From NCBI GenBank assembly GCA_017527435.1, contig JAFXQB010000012.1:100609-164608 (forward strand): DNA of 64,000 nt, read 5' to 3'. The position numbers and the translations under genes were made by a program. Positions 25,556-34,165 of this stretch are shown piece by piece. The notes under the pieces were generated by a model. The model was not told the DNA's origin, made no database searches, and saw only the letters and a list, made by a program, of their open reading frames with translations. Within the stretch, counting starts at the first letter, position 1, and each line of letters begins with the position of its first letter. The DNA is from Salinivirgaceae bacterium. Its GTDB lineage: Bacteria > Bacteroidota > Bacteroidia > Bacteroidales > SZUA-534.

Positions 25556-27130
25556 ATGGCAAAGAAATTCACACCGGCTAAAGTTGAGCCGACAGAGAGC
25601 CTGTTTGCAGGGACGGGGAAAGTTCCACCGCAGGCCATCGACTTTGAAGAATCAGTGTTGGGCGCGCTCATGCTCGAAAGCGAAGCGTTTCTGCAAGTGT
25701 CTGAAATACTGAAACCTGCACATTTCTATAAGGAAGAGCACGGCAAGATTTTCGATGCCATAGCACGTTTGTCGGCCAAGCAGGCGCCGATTGACATCAA
25801 CACGGTGGCGCAGCAGCTTAAAATCGATAAGGAACTCGATGCGGTTGGCGGACCCTCGTATCTTGCCTATCTCACGAACCGTATCGCATCGACGGCGCAC
25901 ATCGAGTTTCACGCCAGAGTTATTGCGCAGAAGTACGTGCAGCGCGAGCTGATTCGCATTGGCGCCGAAATGCAGCGTAATGGTTTTGAAGATGTTGAAG
26001 ATGTGCAGGCCATGCTCGATTCGGCCGAACAGAACCTTTTCGAGCTGACCACAGGCAATGTGAAACGCGACGTGCAGAGCATGATGCAGGTTGTGAGCGA
26101 AGCCTATACCAAATTGCAGGATGCATCGAAACGCGACGACGGAATGGTTGGCGTGCCAAGCGGTTTCACTGCGCTCGACAATCTGACGCTCGGCTGGCAG
26201 CCGTCCGACCTTGTAATCATCGCCGCTCGTCCGGCTATGGGAAAAACAGCGTTTGTGCTGTCGATGGCCAAGAATATGGCTGTTGACAGGAAAATCCCAG
26301 TGGCGTTTTTCACGTTGGAAATGTCGTCGGTGCAGCTGGTGAACCGTATCATCAGCAGTACGGCCGAAGTTCCGAGTTCGGCGCTGAAGTCGGGCAAGCT
26401 TTCAGATGCGCAGTGGGGTAGTATCAATAGTAACTTGCGTCCGCTCGAAAGTGCGCCAATGTTCATTGATGAGACGCCGGCACTGTCAATCAGCGAGTTC
26501 CGTTCGAAAATCAAGCGACTGAAAAAACAACACGACATACAAATAGCCATTATCGACTACCTTCAGCTGATGTCGGCCGGCGCAAACATGCAGAGCCGCG
26601 AGCAGGAAGTGAGCACCATATCGCGCTCGCTCAAGGCGATAGCCAAGGAAGTCAACATTCCAATCATCGCGCTCAGCCAGTTGAGCCGAAACGTTGAGCA
26701 GCGCGGCGGCGACAAGCGTCCGCAGTTGTCCGATTTGCGTGAGTCGGGCGCCATTGAGCAGGATGCCGATATGGTTATCTTTATCCATCGCCCTGAATAT
26801 TATGGCTTTAAGACTGACGAAGCTGGTAACTCACTCATCGGTATGGCCGAGATTATTGTGGCCAAGCACCGTAACGGCGCGGTTGACGATGTGCGTCTGC
26901 AGTTCAAGAGCGAGTTCACGCGGTTCTGCGATTTTGAGTCGCTTGGCGGTCTTCAAACGGCAACCCAGACTTATCACTCGAAAATGAACAGCGCAGCCAC
27001 CACGCAGCCCACCGAACCGGCACCAGCCGCTGGCGGTTCTGACTTCAAGCCGAATACAGACTTCGACACACCCGCCACGCAGCCACATATTCCGATGGGG
27101 CTTTCACCAACCGACAATGTGCCGTTTTAA
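25556..27130 (+). CDS. dnaB: Replicative DNA helicase DnaB
   Basis: 524 residues. Hexameric 5'-3' helicase that opens the chromosome at the replication fork. N-terminal primase-interacting domain (about 25-130: PQAIDFEESVLGALMLESEA), then the RecA-like motor with Walker A RPAMGKTAF (about 226-234), FFTLEMSS, IAIIDYLQLM (Walker B) and LSQLSRNVEQRGGDKRP. The last 60 residues form a Pro/Thr-rich tail. A TAatTTTG box at 25526-25533 could serve as promoter. The next gene starts 6 bases after the stop, so it is likely co-transcribed. Confidence 0.96.
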   Translation: MAKKFTPAKVEPTESLFAGTGKVPPQAIDFEESVLGALMLESEAFLQVSEILKPAHFYKEEHGKIFDAIARLSAKQAPIDINTVAQQLKIDKELDAVGGPSYLAYLTNRIASTAHIEFHARVIAQKYVQRELIRIGAEMQRNGFEDVEDVQAMLDSAEQNLFELTTGNVKRDVQSMMQVVSEAYTKLQDASKRDDGMVGVPSGFTALDNLTLGWQPSDLVIIAARPAMGKTAFVLSMAKNMAVDRKIPVAFFTLEMSSVQLVNRIISSTAEVPSSALKSGKLSDAQWGSINSNLRPLESAPMFIDETPALSISEFRSKIKRLKKQHDIQIAIIDYLQLMSAGANMQSREQEVSTISRSLKAIAKEVNIPIIALSQLSRNVEQRGGDKRPQLSDLRESGAIEQDADMVIFIHRPEYYGFKTDEAGNSLIGMAEIIVAKHRNGAVDDVRLQFKSEFTRFCDFESLGGLQTATQTYHSKMNSAATTQPTEPAPAAGGSDFKPNTDFDTPATQPHIPMGLSPTDNVPF

Positions 27131-27136
27131 ACTGAT

Positions 27137-28402
27137 ATGATTGGCTTTCGGAAAATATTGATAATCAGCGTTGCCGCGATGCTTGGCACCAAGGCTTTGG
27201 CGCTCAGTCTGCTCATTCCGATGGATGAAGCACAGACCAATCATCTGAAGGCATACGGAATAACATATTGGGTGCTCGAGAATCAGATCAGTGCTCAGTG
27301 GCTGCTCAACTACCGCGGCGGAAGTTTCCTGATACCATACAGCAAAGCGGTTGAAACAGAGTGCGTTATCCGTAATGTCAGTTTCGAAGTCCTGGCCGAT
27401 GCCAAAGCTGCCGGAATATTGAGCGAGATTGGCCGCGAAGACGTGAACATGGATGCTCTTAAACTCGAGAAAGCGCCAAAAATCGCCGTCTATTCGCCAA
27501 AGGACAAGCTGCCATGGGACGATGCCGTGACCATGGCGCTCACTTACGCCGAAATTCCTTACACCGTCATCTACGACGAAGAGATTGTTGGCGGCGAACT
27601 TTCGAAATACGACTGGCTGCACCTGCACCATGAAGATTTCACGGGGCAGTACGGCAAATTCTACGCGGCATACAAGAACACAGGGTGGTACACAAGTCAG
27701 GTGCGCAATGCCGAGATTGAAGCCAGGAATCTGGGTTTCAACAAGGTGTCGAAACTTAAATTATTTGTGGCGCAGACTATCAAGCAGTATGTCGCCAATG
27801 GCGGATTTTTGTTTGCAATGTGCTCTGCCACTGATTCTTACGATGTGGCGCTTGCCGCAGCTGAAACTGACATCTGTGAGTCGATGTACGATGGTGACGG
27901 CGCTGACCCAAACGCTCAGGCCAAGCTCAACTACAACAACACTTTTGCCTTTCAGAACTTCACTCTCGAGCGTGATCCGCTCATCTACGAATATTCTGAT
28001 ATTGATGTCACATCGACACGCCGTGTGGCCCGCGACGACGATTATTTCACCCTGTTTGAGTTCTCGGCCAAGTGGGACCCGGTGCCCACAATGCTCTGTC
28101 AGAACCACGAAAACACCATTCACGGTTTTATGGGGCAGACCACTGCTTACAATGCCAAACTGCTGAAACCTAATGTGCTGGTGATGGGCGAGAATAAGGC
28201 TATTGGTGAAGCGCGATATATTCATGGCGAGTTCGGGCAGGGGACATGGACATTCTACGGCGGCCACGACCCCGAAGATTATCAGCACTTTGTGGGCGAC
28301 AAACCAACCAAACTCGAGATGTATCCCAACTCGCCGGGCTATCGGCTCATACTTAATAATGTGCTGTTCCCTGCTGCTAAAAAGAAAAAGCAGAAAACGT
28401 GA
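27137..28402 (+). CDS. Conserved secreted Bacteroidetes protein (often labelled asparagine synthetase B)
   Basis: 421 residues. An N-terminal signal peptide (about 1-22, ending LGTKALA) is followed by SLLIPMDEAQTNHLKAYG and WLLNYRGGSFLIPY. The whole chain is one conserved domain with an amidotransferase-like flavour (KIAVYSPKDKLPWDDAVTMAL, then YDWLHLHHEDFTGQYGKFY and later WTFYGGHDPEDYQH). To my knowledge relatives in Bacteroidetes carry the name asparagine synthetase B, but there is no Cys-2 nucleophile or SGG-DSS ATP loop, so that name is not supported. It ends in a lysine-rich tail KKKKQKT. It follows dnaB by 6 bases. Confidence 0.75.
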   Translation: MIGFRKILIISVAAMLGTKALALSLLIPMDEAQTNHLKAYGITYWVLENQISAQWLLNYRGGSFLIPYSKAVETECVIRNVSFEVLADAKAAGILSEIGREDVNMDALKLEKAPKIAVYSPKDKLPWDDAVTMALTYAEIPYTVIYDEEIVGGELSKYDWLHLHHEDFTGQYGKFYAAYKNTGWYTSQVRNAEIEARNLGFNKVSKLKLFVAQTIKQYVANGGFLFAMCSATDSYDVALAAAETDICESMYDGDGADPNAQAKLNYNNTFAFQNFTLERDPLIYEYSDIDVTSTRRVARDDDYFTLFEFSAKWDPVPTMLCQNHENTIHGFMGQTTAYNAKLLKPNVLVMGENKAIGEARYIHGEFGQGTWTFYGGHDPEDYQHFVGDKPTKLEMYPNSPGYRLILNNVLFPAAKKKKQKT

Positions 28403-28444
28403 CCGTTCTCTGCCTTAATTCTTTAGCCTTCAACTTTTACACTT

Positions 28445-29899
28445 TTAGAACCTAACCCCGAAAGTCAGGGCCAAGTTGCCGTTTTTGCGTTTGAGTGATG
28501 CTGCGCTATCATCGAATCCGTACAAGTAAGTTGTTTCCTTTTGCGTTGTCAGACTGTAGCCCAAATCGATTGAAGCATGCTGGCTGCGCCAACCAAGACC
28601 GACGCTGTATACCAATTTGTTCGACGATGCATTCTCATAGCCGCTCTTGTATGGGCTGCCGTAGAATCCGAATCCGGCACGTGCCACAGCCGGACCAAAC
28701 GTCATCTCGCCACCAACACGCAAATTGACTGTAGTGCGGTAGATATCGGAAATGCGGTCGTTCAAGTCGTCGTATTCATTGCCGATGTAGCCGTCAGCAT
28801 CATCAAGAATGGTCGATGAATAGTTGACAACTTCGCAGTCGATGTCGAGCATTCCGTGTTCGGGCGACACAATGGCAAGGCTGCCGATGAATTTCGCCGG
28901 CAAGGTGAGATTCCAATCAACGCCGCTGTTCGATTCGTTATCGCTATATTTTTTGTACTCGCCATCTTTGTCGTTGTACCACACGTTCGATTCGACACGG
29001 GTGCCGTAATCGTCGCTCAGAGTTAGAATGGTAGGGGTGTGGAAAGCTGCACCAACTCTTAAGTTTTCGCTCAGCCATCCAATAAGGCCAAATTTCATGT
29101 TGACACCGCAACCGGTAGTAACAAACTCGTCGGTAACTGTGAAATCGCTGAATGCAAAATTGTCAATATCGGGCTCTTCGATGTATTTCGACATCTGCCG
29201 ATAGTTGATTCTCATAATATTCAGCGAACCACCCAAATACCATTTGTTGCTGAAGTTCAGTCCAAGAGAGATGTCGTATTCGCCCATGCTGCCGCTTGTC
29301 GATACCGATTTGCGTTGGTTGGCGCCGTATTCGCCGGCTAACTCGTAGTCGTTGAAGTATTTATTGACGGCCGAGTCGTAAACAAACAAGTCGGCTTTGT
29401 AGAACTGATTGCCGTCCCACACGTCGGCGTTGAAATCGTCCACTTCCTTGTCGAGCATCGAACTCATGGAGTTGAACCCTTTAACTGTGTAGCCGCCTTC
29501 AAAATTGGCCATTCTGTTGTAAACCAAGCCCATACTGAATGACATGCAGCCTAGATTCTGTTCTGCGGGGAAGGTGGTTACAATGCCGACATTCGAGAAT
29601 TTAAAACTGCTCGTGCTGTTGTTTGCACTTGTGCCATAATATTTTGCCGAAACCTTGTCGGTTGTCCACGTAGGCGAAAGCGAAATCTGCTCGGTGCGGT
29701 AAATGCCCACGCCGGCCGGGTTGATGGTGATGGCCGACATGTCGCCGCCTATGGCGCCCATGGCGCCGCCCATCGATATGAATTTTGCGGTGCCCAATGG
29801 TACAATGTTCGAGTAACGGATAGCGTCGTCTTCGTTCTGCGCCATTATCGTTGTTGCCGAAATGGTCAGTGCTAATATCGATAATATTTTGAGTTTCAT
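28445..29899 (-). CDS. OmpP1/FadL-type outer membrane protein
   Basis: 484 residues with a signal peptide MKLKILSILALTISATTIMAQ. The mature N-terminus has GTAKFISMGGAMGAIGGD and INPAGVGIYR, the conserved hatch segment of FadL/TodX-type porins, and the rest alternates beta strands and polar loops, ending in VRF with terminal Phe as outer membrane barrels do. Such proteins let hydrophobic molecules pass the outer membrane. It lies 36 bases behind the Tyr/Gly-rich lipoprotein gene and could be in one operon with it. Substrate unknown. Confidence 0.85.
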   Translation of the reverse strand: MKLKILSILALTISATTIMAQNEDDAIRYSNIVPLGTAKFISMGGAMGAIGGDMSAITINPAGVGIYRTEQISLSPTWTTDKVSAKYYGTSANNSTSSFKFSNVGIVTTFPAEQNLGCMSFSMGLVYNRMANFEGGYTVKGFNSMSSMLDKEVDDFNADVWDGNQFYKADLFVYDSAVNKYFNDYELAGEYGANQRKSVSTSGSMGEYDISLGLNFSNKWYLGGSLNIMRINYRQMSKYIEEPDIDNFAFSDFTVTDEFVTTGCGVNMKFGLIGWLSENLRVGAAFHTPTILTLSDDYGTRVESNVWYNDKDGEYKKYSDNESNSGVDWNLTLPAKFIGSLAIVSPEHGMLDIDCEVVNYSSTILDDADGYIGNEYDDLNDRISDIYRTTVNLRVGGEMTFGPAVARAGFGFYGSPYKSGYENASSNKLVYSVGLGWRSQHASIDLGYSLTTQKETTYLYGFDDSAASLKRKNGNLALTFGVRF

Positions 29900-29935
29900 G
29901 TCCTTATGGTTTAAGTTGTGATTGTTGATTGTGCA

Positions 29936-31192
29936 TTAACGGCGTCCGCGGCTCGAACCGCTGCTGTGGCTTCCACCACCGCCACCACTGCTGCTACGGC
30001 TTCCGCCGCTGAAGCTGCTTGATGGACTGCTGCTGGGCGTGTAGCTTGAGCGTGAAGGTGTGCTGCTACTGCTGCGTTGCGGTGTCGATGATGACGAGCG
30101 GGTTGAGCTGCTAGAGCGTGTCGCGTTGCTTGTGCTCCCTGAACGTATTTGTTTATTGGTGTTAACCGATGTGTTGCTGCGTTGTGGTGTCGATGATGTC
30201 GACGACGAGCGAGTCGCATTGGTGGTGCGTCCCGAGCGAATGTCGTTGTTTGGCTGTGCGCTGCGGTGGGTTGCCTGCGTTCCCGGTGCACCGCGGTTGG
30301 CGCCGGCTGCACGAGTGGCTTCCGATGCGGTCGATGATTTACGGGTTGCAGTGGCAGCGCTGCGTGTTGCGTTTGTTGTGGTTTTGTTTTCGCTCATGCT
30401 TTTTTCCGGTTGTGAGATGCGTCCCCGAGTGGCTGTTTGTCCGCTTGGACGTGCTTGTCCGTTGACTGCTGCAGCGCGTGCAGTGGTTCCAATGTTGTCA
30501 GAGCTGTTGCGGTCGTTTCTGCCTGATGATACGCCCGATGCCGTTGTGCGTCGGCGGCCATAGGTGTAGTAGTCATCGTCGCGGTCGCCACGGTGGTGCG
30601 CCACATTGTTGTGATGGTGATGCGGGCGATGACGGTGATAGGTGTAAGTCGGGTAGTGGTGGTAGTACCACGGGTCGTAATAGCTATAGTAGTAGCCATA
30701 GTATCCGTAATATCCGTAGTAATAGTCCCAATATGAATAGTGGCGGTATGGCGAGTACCAATAATAGTCGTAATCGTACCAATACGGACCGTAATGCCAT
30801 CCGATGCGCCATCCCCAATTATCGTAACCATATCCGTAGTAATAATTCACGGTGATGGGCGCAACTTCAACTTCGTCTTCGCCATCGGTAAAATACTTTC
30901 CGTTGTAGTTGTCGCTGAAACGCTGCAGGCGGCGCTCATATTCGCCTGGCTCAACATCATCGTCGGTATCAATAGCGTCGTCGTAAGCTGTTGTGTCATA
31001 ATCGGTTTTGGCAGCAGCGCTCAAAAAACTGTCAGCGTTGTTGTCGGGCTCGTAGTATGTCACTTCTTTGACATCTTTTTTGGGATTAAAATAAACGTCA
31101 TCGTAATAGTAACCACTCAATCCGGCCATTGAACCGCACGATGTCAGCGCTATCGCACCGGCCACCGTTAATATTAAAGTCAGATTTTTCAT
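29936..31192 (-). CDS. Tyr/Gly/His-rich then Ser/Arg-rich low-complexity lipoprotein
   Basis: 418 residues. Lipoprotein signal MKNLTLILTVAGAIALTSC. Residues about 25-100 are acidic. Residues about 112-205 are extremely rich in Tyr, Gly, Trp and His (YYYGYGYDNWGWRIGWHYGP, then HRHRPHHHHNN). Residues 205-418 are a disordered Ser/Thr/Arg/Ala tail with repeated TNATRSSS and PQRS words, ending GGGGGSHSSGSSRGRR. Similar lipoproteins occur in Bacteroidetes without known function. The highly basic disordered tail on a lipidated envelope protein suggests binding to polyanions such as LPS, capsule or DNA; that is inference. Upstream of a FadL-type porin gene. Confidence 0.78.
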   Translation of the reverse strand: MKNLTLILTVAGAIALTSCGSMAGLSGYYYDDVYFNPKKDVKEVTYYEPDNNADSFLSAAAKTDYDTTAYDDAIDTDDDVEPGEYERRLQRFSDNYNGKYFTDGEDEVEVAPITVNYYYGYGYDNWGWRIGWHYGPYWYDYDYYWYSPYRHYSYWDYYYGYYGYYGYYYSYYDPWYYHHYPTYTYHRHRPHHHHNNVAHHRGDRDDDYYTYGRRRTTASGVSSGRNDRNSSDNIGTTARAAAVNGQARPSGQTATRGRISQPEKSMSENKTTTNATRSAATATRKSSTASEATRAAGANRGAPGTQATHRSAQPNNDIRSGRTTNATRSSSTSSTPQRSNTSVNTNKQIRSGSTSNATRSSSSTRSSSSTPQRSSSSTPSRSSYTPSSSPSSSFSGGSRSSSGGGGGSHSSGSSRGRR

Positions 31193-31314
31193 AGTTGTAG
31201 TTTTTTGCGTTTATAACTCTTTTAACTCTTTCCTAAAATTCGCTTATTTTGCGCCTTGTTTTATAACGACGAATAAAGCGTAATAATGTTTCAAAAATAT
31301 CAAATAAAATAACG

Positions 31315-32787
31315 ATGGGCAAATTTTTAACATCAAGAAGCGAGAATTATTCGCAATGGTACAACGAGTTGGTTGTGAAAGCCGACTTGGCCGAGAACTC
31401 AGCCGTACGTGGCTGTATGGTGATAAAACCTTATGGATATGCAATTTGGGAGAAGATGCACGATGCTTTGGACAAGATGTTCAAGGAGACCGGGCACGTG
31501 AACGCTTATTTCCCGCTTTTCATTCCGAAATCGTTCCTTAGCCGCGAGGCCGACCACGTTGAGGGCTTTGCCAAGGAGTGCGCCGTGGTTACTCACTACC
31601 GCCTGAAAACCAATCCCGACGGCTCGGGTGTGATTGTTGACCCCGAAGCCAAACTTGAGGAGGAGCTGATTGTCCGCCCAACATCGGAGACTATCATTTG
31701 GAGCACATATAAAAACTGGATTCAGTCGTACCGCGACCTGCCGATTTTGTGCAACCAATGGGCCAACGTTGTCCGCTGGGAGATGCGCACCCGTCTGTTC
31801 CTTCGCACCGCCGAATTCCTTTGGCAGGAAGGCCACACAGCCCACGCCACCAAAGAGGAGGCCGAGGTTGAGGCTCGCAAGATGCTCGATGTTTATGCCA
31901 AGTTTGCCGAGGAGTTTATGGCCGTGCCTGTCATCAAGGGTGTGAAGACGGCAAACGAGCGTTTCGCAGGCGCTCTCGACACCTATTGCATCGAGGCTCT
32001 GATGCAGGATGGCAAGGCTCTGCAGGCTGGTACATCGCACTTCCTGGGGCAGAATTTCGCGAAAGCGTTCGATGTGAAATTCCTGAACAAAGAGGGCAAG
32101 CAGGAGCTGGTTTGGGCCACAAGCTGGGGTGTTTCAACCCGTCTGATGGGCGCACTCATAATGTCGCATTCCGACGACAACGGCCTTGTTCTGCCGCCGA
32201 AACTTGCACCAATTCAAGTGGTTATCGTGCCAATCTTCAAAGGCGACGAAGAGAACGCCAAGATGCGCGAGTTGGGCAACAAACTCAAAGCCGACCTTGA
32301 GGCTAAAGGCTTGTCAGTCAAGTTCGACGACCGCGACACGCAGAAACCGGGCTGGAAGTTTGCTCAGTACGAGCTGCAGGGAGTTCCGGTGCGCATCGCC
32401 TTCGGCGCCCGCGACCTTGAGAACGGCACCGTTGAGATTGCCCGCCGCGACACGCTCGAGAAGGAAACCTATCCGGTTGGTCAGGCTGTTGACATCTGCA
32501 CAAAACTGATGGACGAGATTCAGGCCAACATCTACAAGAAAGCGCTCGATTTCCGCGCCGCCAACATCACCAAAGTCGATACTTGGGAAGAGTTTGAGGC
32601 TGCGCTCGCGAAGGGCGGTTTTGTGTCGGCTCACTGGGACGGCACCACCGAAACCGAGGTCGCAATCAAAGAGAAGACAAAGGCCACCATCCGCTGCATT
32701 CCGTTGGGCAATCCGCTCGAGGAAGGCAAGTGCATCCTGACTGGCAAGCCGTCGAAGCAGCGGGTGCTGTTTGCGATAGCTTATTAA
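31315..32787 (+). CDS. proS: Prolyl-tRNA synthetase
   Basis: 490 residues, the short type without the bacterial editing insert, typical of Bacteroidetes and archaea/eukaryotes. It charges tRNA-Pro. Class II motifs: motif 1 around [19 protein letters not shown], motif 2 [21 protein letters not shown] and motif 3 [14 protein letters not shown]. The anticodon-binding domain lies about 280-385, followed by a C-terminal zinc-binding-like domain, here with few Cys (CIPLG, CILTG). Monocistronic with its own terminator. Confidence 0.96.
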   Translation: MGKFLTSRSENYSQWYNELVVKADLAENSAVRGCMVIKPYGYAIWEKMHDALDKMFKETGHVNAYFPLFIPKSFLSREADHVEGFAKECAVVTHYRLKTNPDGSGVIVDPEAKLEEELIVRPTSETIIWSTYKNWIQSYRDLPILCNQWANVVRWEMRTRLFLRTAEFLWQEGHTAHATKEEAEVEARKMLDVYAKFAEEFMAVPVIKGVKTANERFAGALDTYCIEALMQDGKALQAGTSHFLGQNFAKAFDVKFLNKEGKQELVWATSWGVSTRLMGALIMSHSDDNGLVLPPKLAPIQVVIVPIFKGDEENAKMRELGNKLKADLEAKGLSVKFDDRDTQKPGWKFAQYELQGVPVRIAFGARDLENGTVEIARRDTLEKETYPVGQAVDICTKLMDEIQANIYKKALDFRAANITKVDTWEEFEAALAKGGFVSAHWDGTTETEVAIKEKTKATIRCIPLGNPLEEGKCILTGKPSKQRVLFAIAY

Positions 32788-32820
32788 GGACTACAGACTA
32801 CGGACAACAGTCGGCAGACT
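32788..32820. repeat. TGTTGTCCGTAGTC-family dispersed repeat
   Basis: GGACTACAGACTACGGACAA begins right at the proS stop and continues with CAGTCGGCAGACT. It matches the elements at 8882, 12803 and 23052. Confidence 0.7.
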
Positions 32821-32838
32821 TTGTTGAACGAATAATTG

Positions 32839-32868
32839 AAGCCTGGCAAGTATTGCCGGGCTTTTTTT
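32839..32868 (+). terminator. Rho-independent terminator of proS
   Basis: AAGCCTGGCAA and TTGCCGGGCTT pair around a GTA loop, followed by seven T. Confidence 0.88.
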
Positions 32869-32879
32869 GTGCTTGTCTT

Positions 32880-32945
32880 CAGCGTTTGTGTTTTCAGTTT
32901 GTGTTTTCAGTTTGTGTTTGTGTTTTTAGTCTGTGTTTGCGTTTC
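32880..32945. repeat. Degenerate TTTGTGTTTTCAG tandem repeat overlapping the vsr 3' end
   Basis: Three consecutive GTTTGTGTTTTCAGTTTGTG-like units followed by TAGTCTGTGTTTGCG. It is the reverse-orientation relative of the repeat at 20477-20522. The last codons and stop of vsr are written in it. Confidence 0.65.
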
Positions 32946-33450
32946 CATAGGTTTCTTCCGGCTCGGCGGCCATAGGCATCGATTCTTCTTTGGGTAGGGC
33001 GTAGGAGCGGGGCTTGTTGTTGATAGCCAGAAAGTTACGGTTGAGCGCAACTTCCACTTCCCACATTGTATGCTCAAAGCGGGCGGGCGTGAGCTGACAT
33101 TCCCAAACCACAATCACCTGCCAGCCGTTTTGCAGCAAAATCTGGTAGTTCTGCTGGTCGCGCTCGCGGTTGCGGCTGATTTTGGCCTGCCAGAAATCAA
33201 CGTTGCTCTTTGGCATACGGAACTTCGGGCACCCGCTGTGCCCGTGCCAGAAGCAGCCGTTCACAAAAATAGCCGTGCGGTAGCGGCGCAGCACCACATC
33301 GGGCTTGCCCGGCACGCTCCGCACATTGAGCCTGTAGCGGTAGCCGCGTTGCCACAGCCATTGCCGCACCTTCAGCTCGGGCTTGGTGTTGCGGCTGCGG
33401 ATATGCGACATACAGCGGTGCCGCTGTTCGGGTGTTAATGGGTCGGGCAT
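32926..33450 (-). CDS. vsr: Very short patch repair endonuclease
   Basis: 174 residues. Vsr nicks next to T:G mismatches that come from deamination of 5-methylcytosine, and normally accompanies a cytosine-5 methyltransferase. Conserved blocks: RCMSHIRSRNTKPEL, KPDVVLRRYRTAIFVNGCFW (catalytic Asp and the FVNGCFWH core), HGHSGCPKFRMPKSN with zinc ligands, and VIVVWECQL. Two methyltransferase genes lie 1.4-6 kb away. The C-terminal 35 residues (PKEESMPMAAEPEETYGNAN) are outside the family core and the last codons come from a dispersed repeat. 19 bases from the truncated RhuM-like gene. Confidence 0.92.
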   Translation of the reverse strand: MPDPLTPEQRHRCMSHIRSRNTKPELKVRQWLWQRGYRYRLNVRSVPGKPDVVLRRYRTAIFVNGCFWHGHSGCPKFRMPKSNVDFWQAKISRNRERDQQNYQILLQNGWQVIVVWECQLTPARFEHTMWEVEVALNRNFLAINNKPRSYALPKEESMPMAAEPEETYGNANTD

Positions 33451-33469
33451 TTTTTTTATTGGCTTTTAC

Positions 33470-33856
33470 TTAATAATAGTTTTTGCCGTCTGCGGCAGTA
33501 TGTGCAAAATTTGCACATACTGTATCTGCTTGTAACTCACCTTCTTCAAATATGTTTTTCAAATGCTTGGTAACAACTGTTCGGTCTACATCGAACAGGG
33601 CTGCCATCGCTTTCTGTGTAAGCCAAAGAGTTTCGTTACGATAGAAAACCTCTACACCATTGGCTTGGCTTTGAGCCTGAAATATCAAGAATTCTGCAGT
33701 GCTGTTTCTAATGGTTAATGATTTCTCTTGAACGGGTACATCTTCAGCAAGTTGCCACTCGCAACCACAACCGCGACAGTAGTATTTGTGCTCGTACAAA
33801 TGAATATCAGTTGATTGGCATTTGGGACAAGTCAGGTTAGTTTTGTTCTTTGACAT
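33470..33856 (-). pseudogene. Truncated RhuM-like virulence protein with N-terminal zinc ribbon
   Basis: 128 codons from ATG at 33856. Residues about 9-33 are a zinc ribbon (CPKCQSTD and CRGCGC). Residues about 48-128 match the start of the RhuM (Fic/DOC-associated virulence) family: FLIFQAQSQANGVEVFYRNE, LWLTQKAMAALFDVDRTVVT, KHLKNIFEEGEL, FAHTAADGKNY. Intact RhuM proteins run near 330 residues and continue with a GYRVNS region; here a stop follows directly and only 19 bases separate it from vsr, so the C-terminal two thirds are lost. It may still be expressed as a short DNA-binding peptide. Confidence 0.75.
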
Positions 33857-33925
33857 AAATTTTGAGTTTCTTGAATACCATAATTCTATACGCCAAAGGT
33901 ACTTATTATTCTCGAAAACTCTGCA

Positions 33926-33968
33926 CAAAGAAAAAACGCCGACACCGGCGATACGGCCAAATGGCCGT
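33926..33968 (-). terminator. Orphan terminator hairpin and palindrome upstream of the RhuM remnant
   Basis: On the minus strand CGCCG-GTGT-CGGCG is followed by TTTTTTCTTT (33927-33950), a textbook terminator, but no minus-strand gene lies upstream of it. A perfect ACGGCCA-AA-TGGCCGT palindrome (33953-33968) precedes it. The rest of the gap 33857-34165 holds no gene; the restriction gene promoter is at its right end. Confidence 0.55.
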
Positions 33969-34129
33969 TGAATTTCCGGCCACAACGGGTTTCTTTTAAA
34001 TTGATGTTATTGAAAGGCTTACTAATCATTTTTATCAATGTAATTTCACATTCCCACTATGTAAGGCGGAGTGTTGATATTTTGGGAAAACGTTTTTTTA
34101 CGTGGTTAGAGCAAATTATTTCGAATTTA

Positions 34130-34137
34130 TACATTTG
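34130..34137 (+). promoter_or_regulatory. -7 promoter box of the restriction-modification pair
   Basis: TACATTTG fits the Bacteroidetes -7 consensus and lies 28 bases before the restriction endonuclease start. The -33 region has no clear TTTG. Confidence 0.5.
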
Positions 34138-34165
34138 AAGCAGAATACTTAACAAACGAACACGT

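Noticed and set aside
27137..28402. True asparagine synthetase
   Set aside because: No N-terminal Cys nucleophile, no pyrophosphatase loop, and a signal peptide; the real asnB is at 17955-19796.
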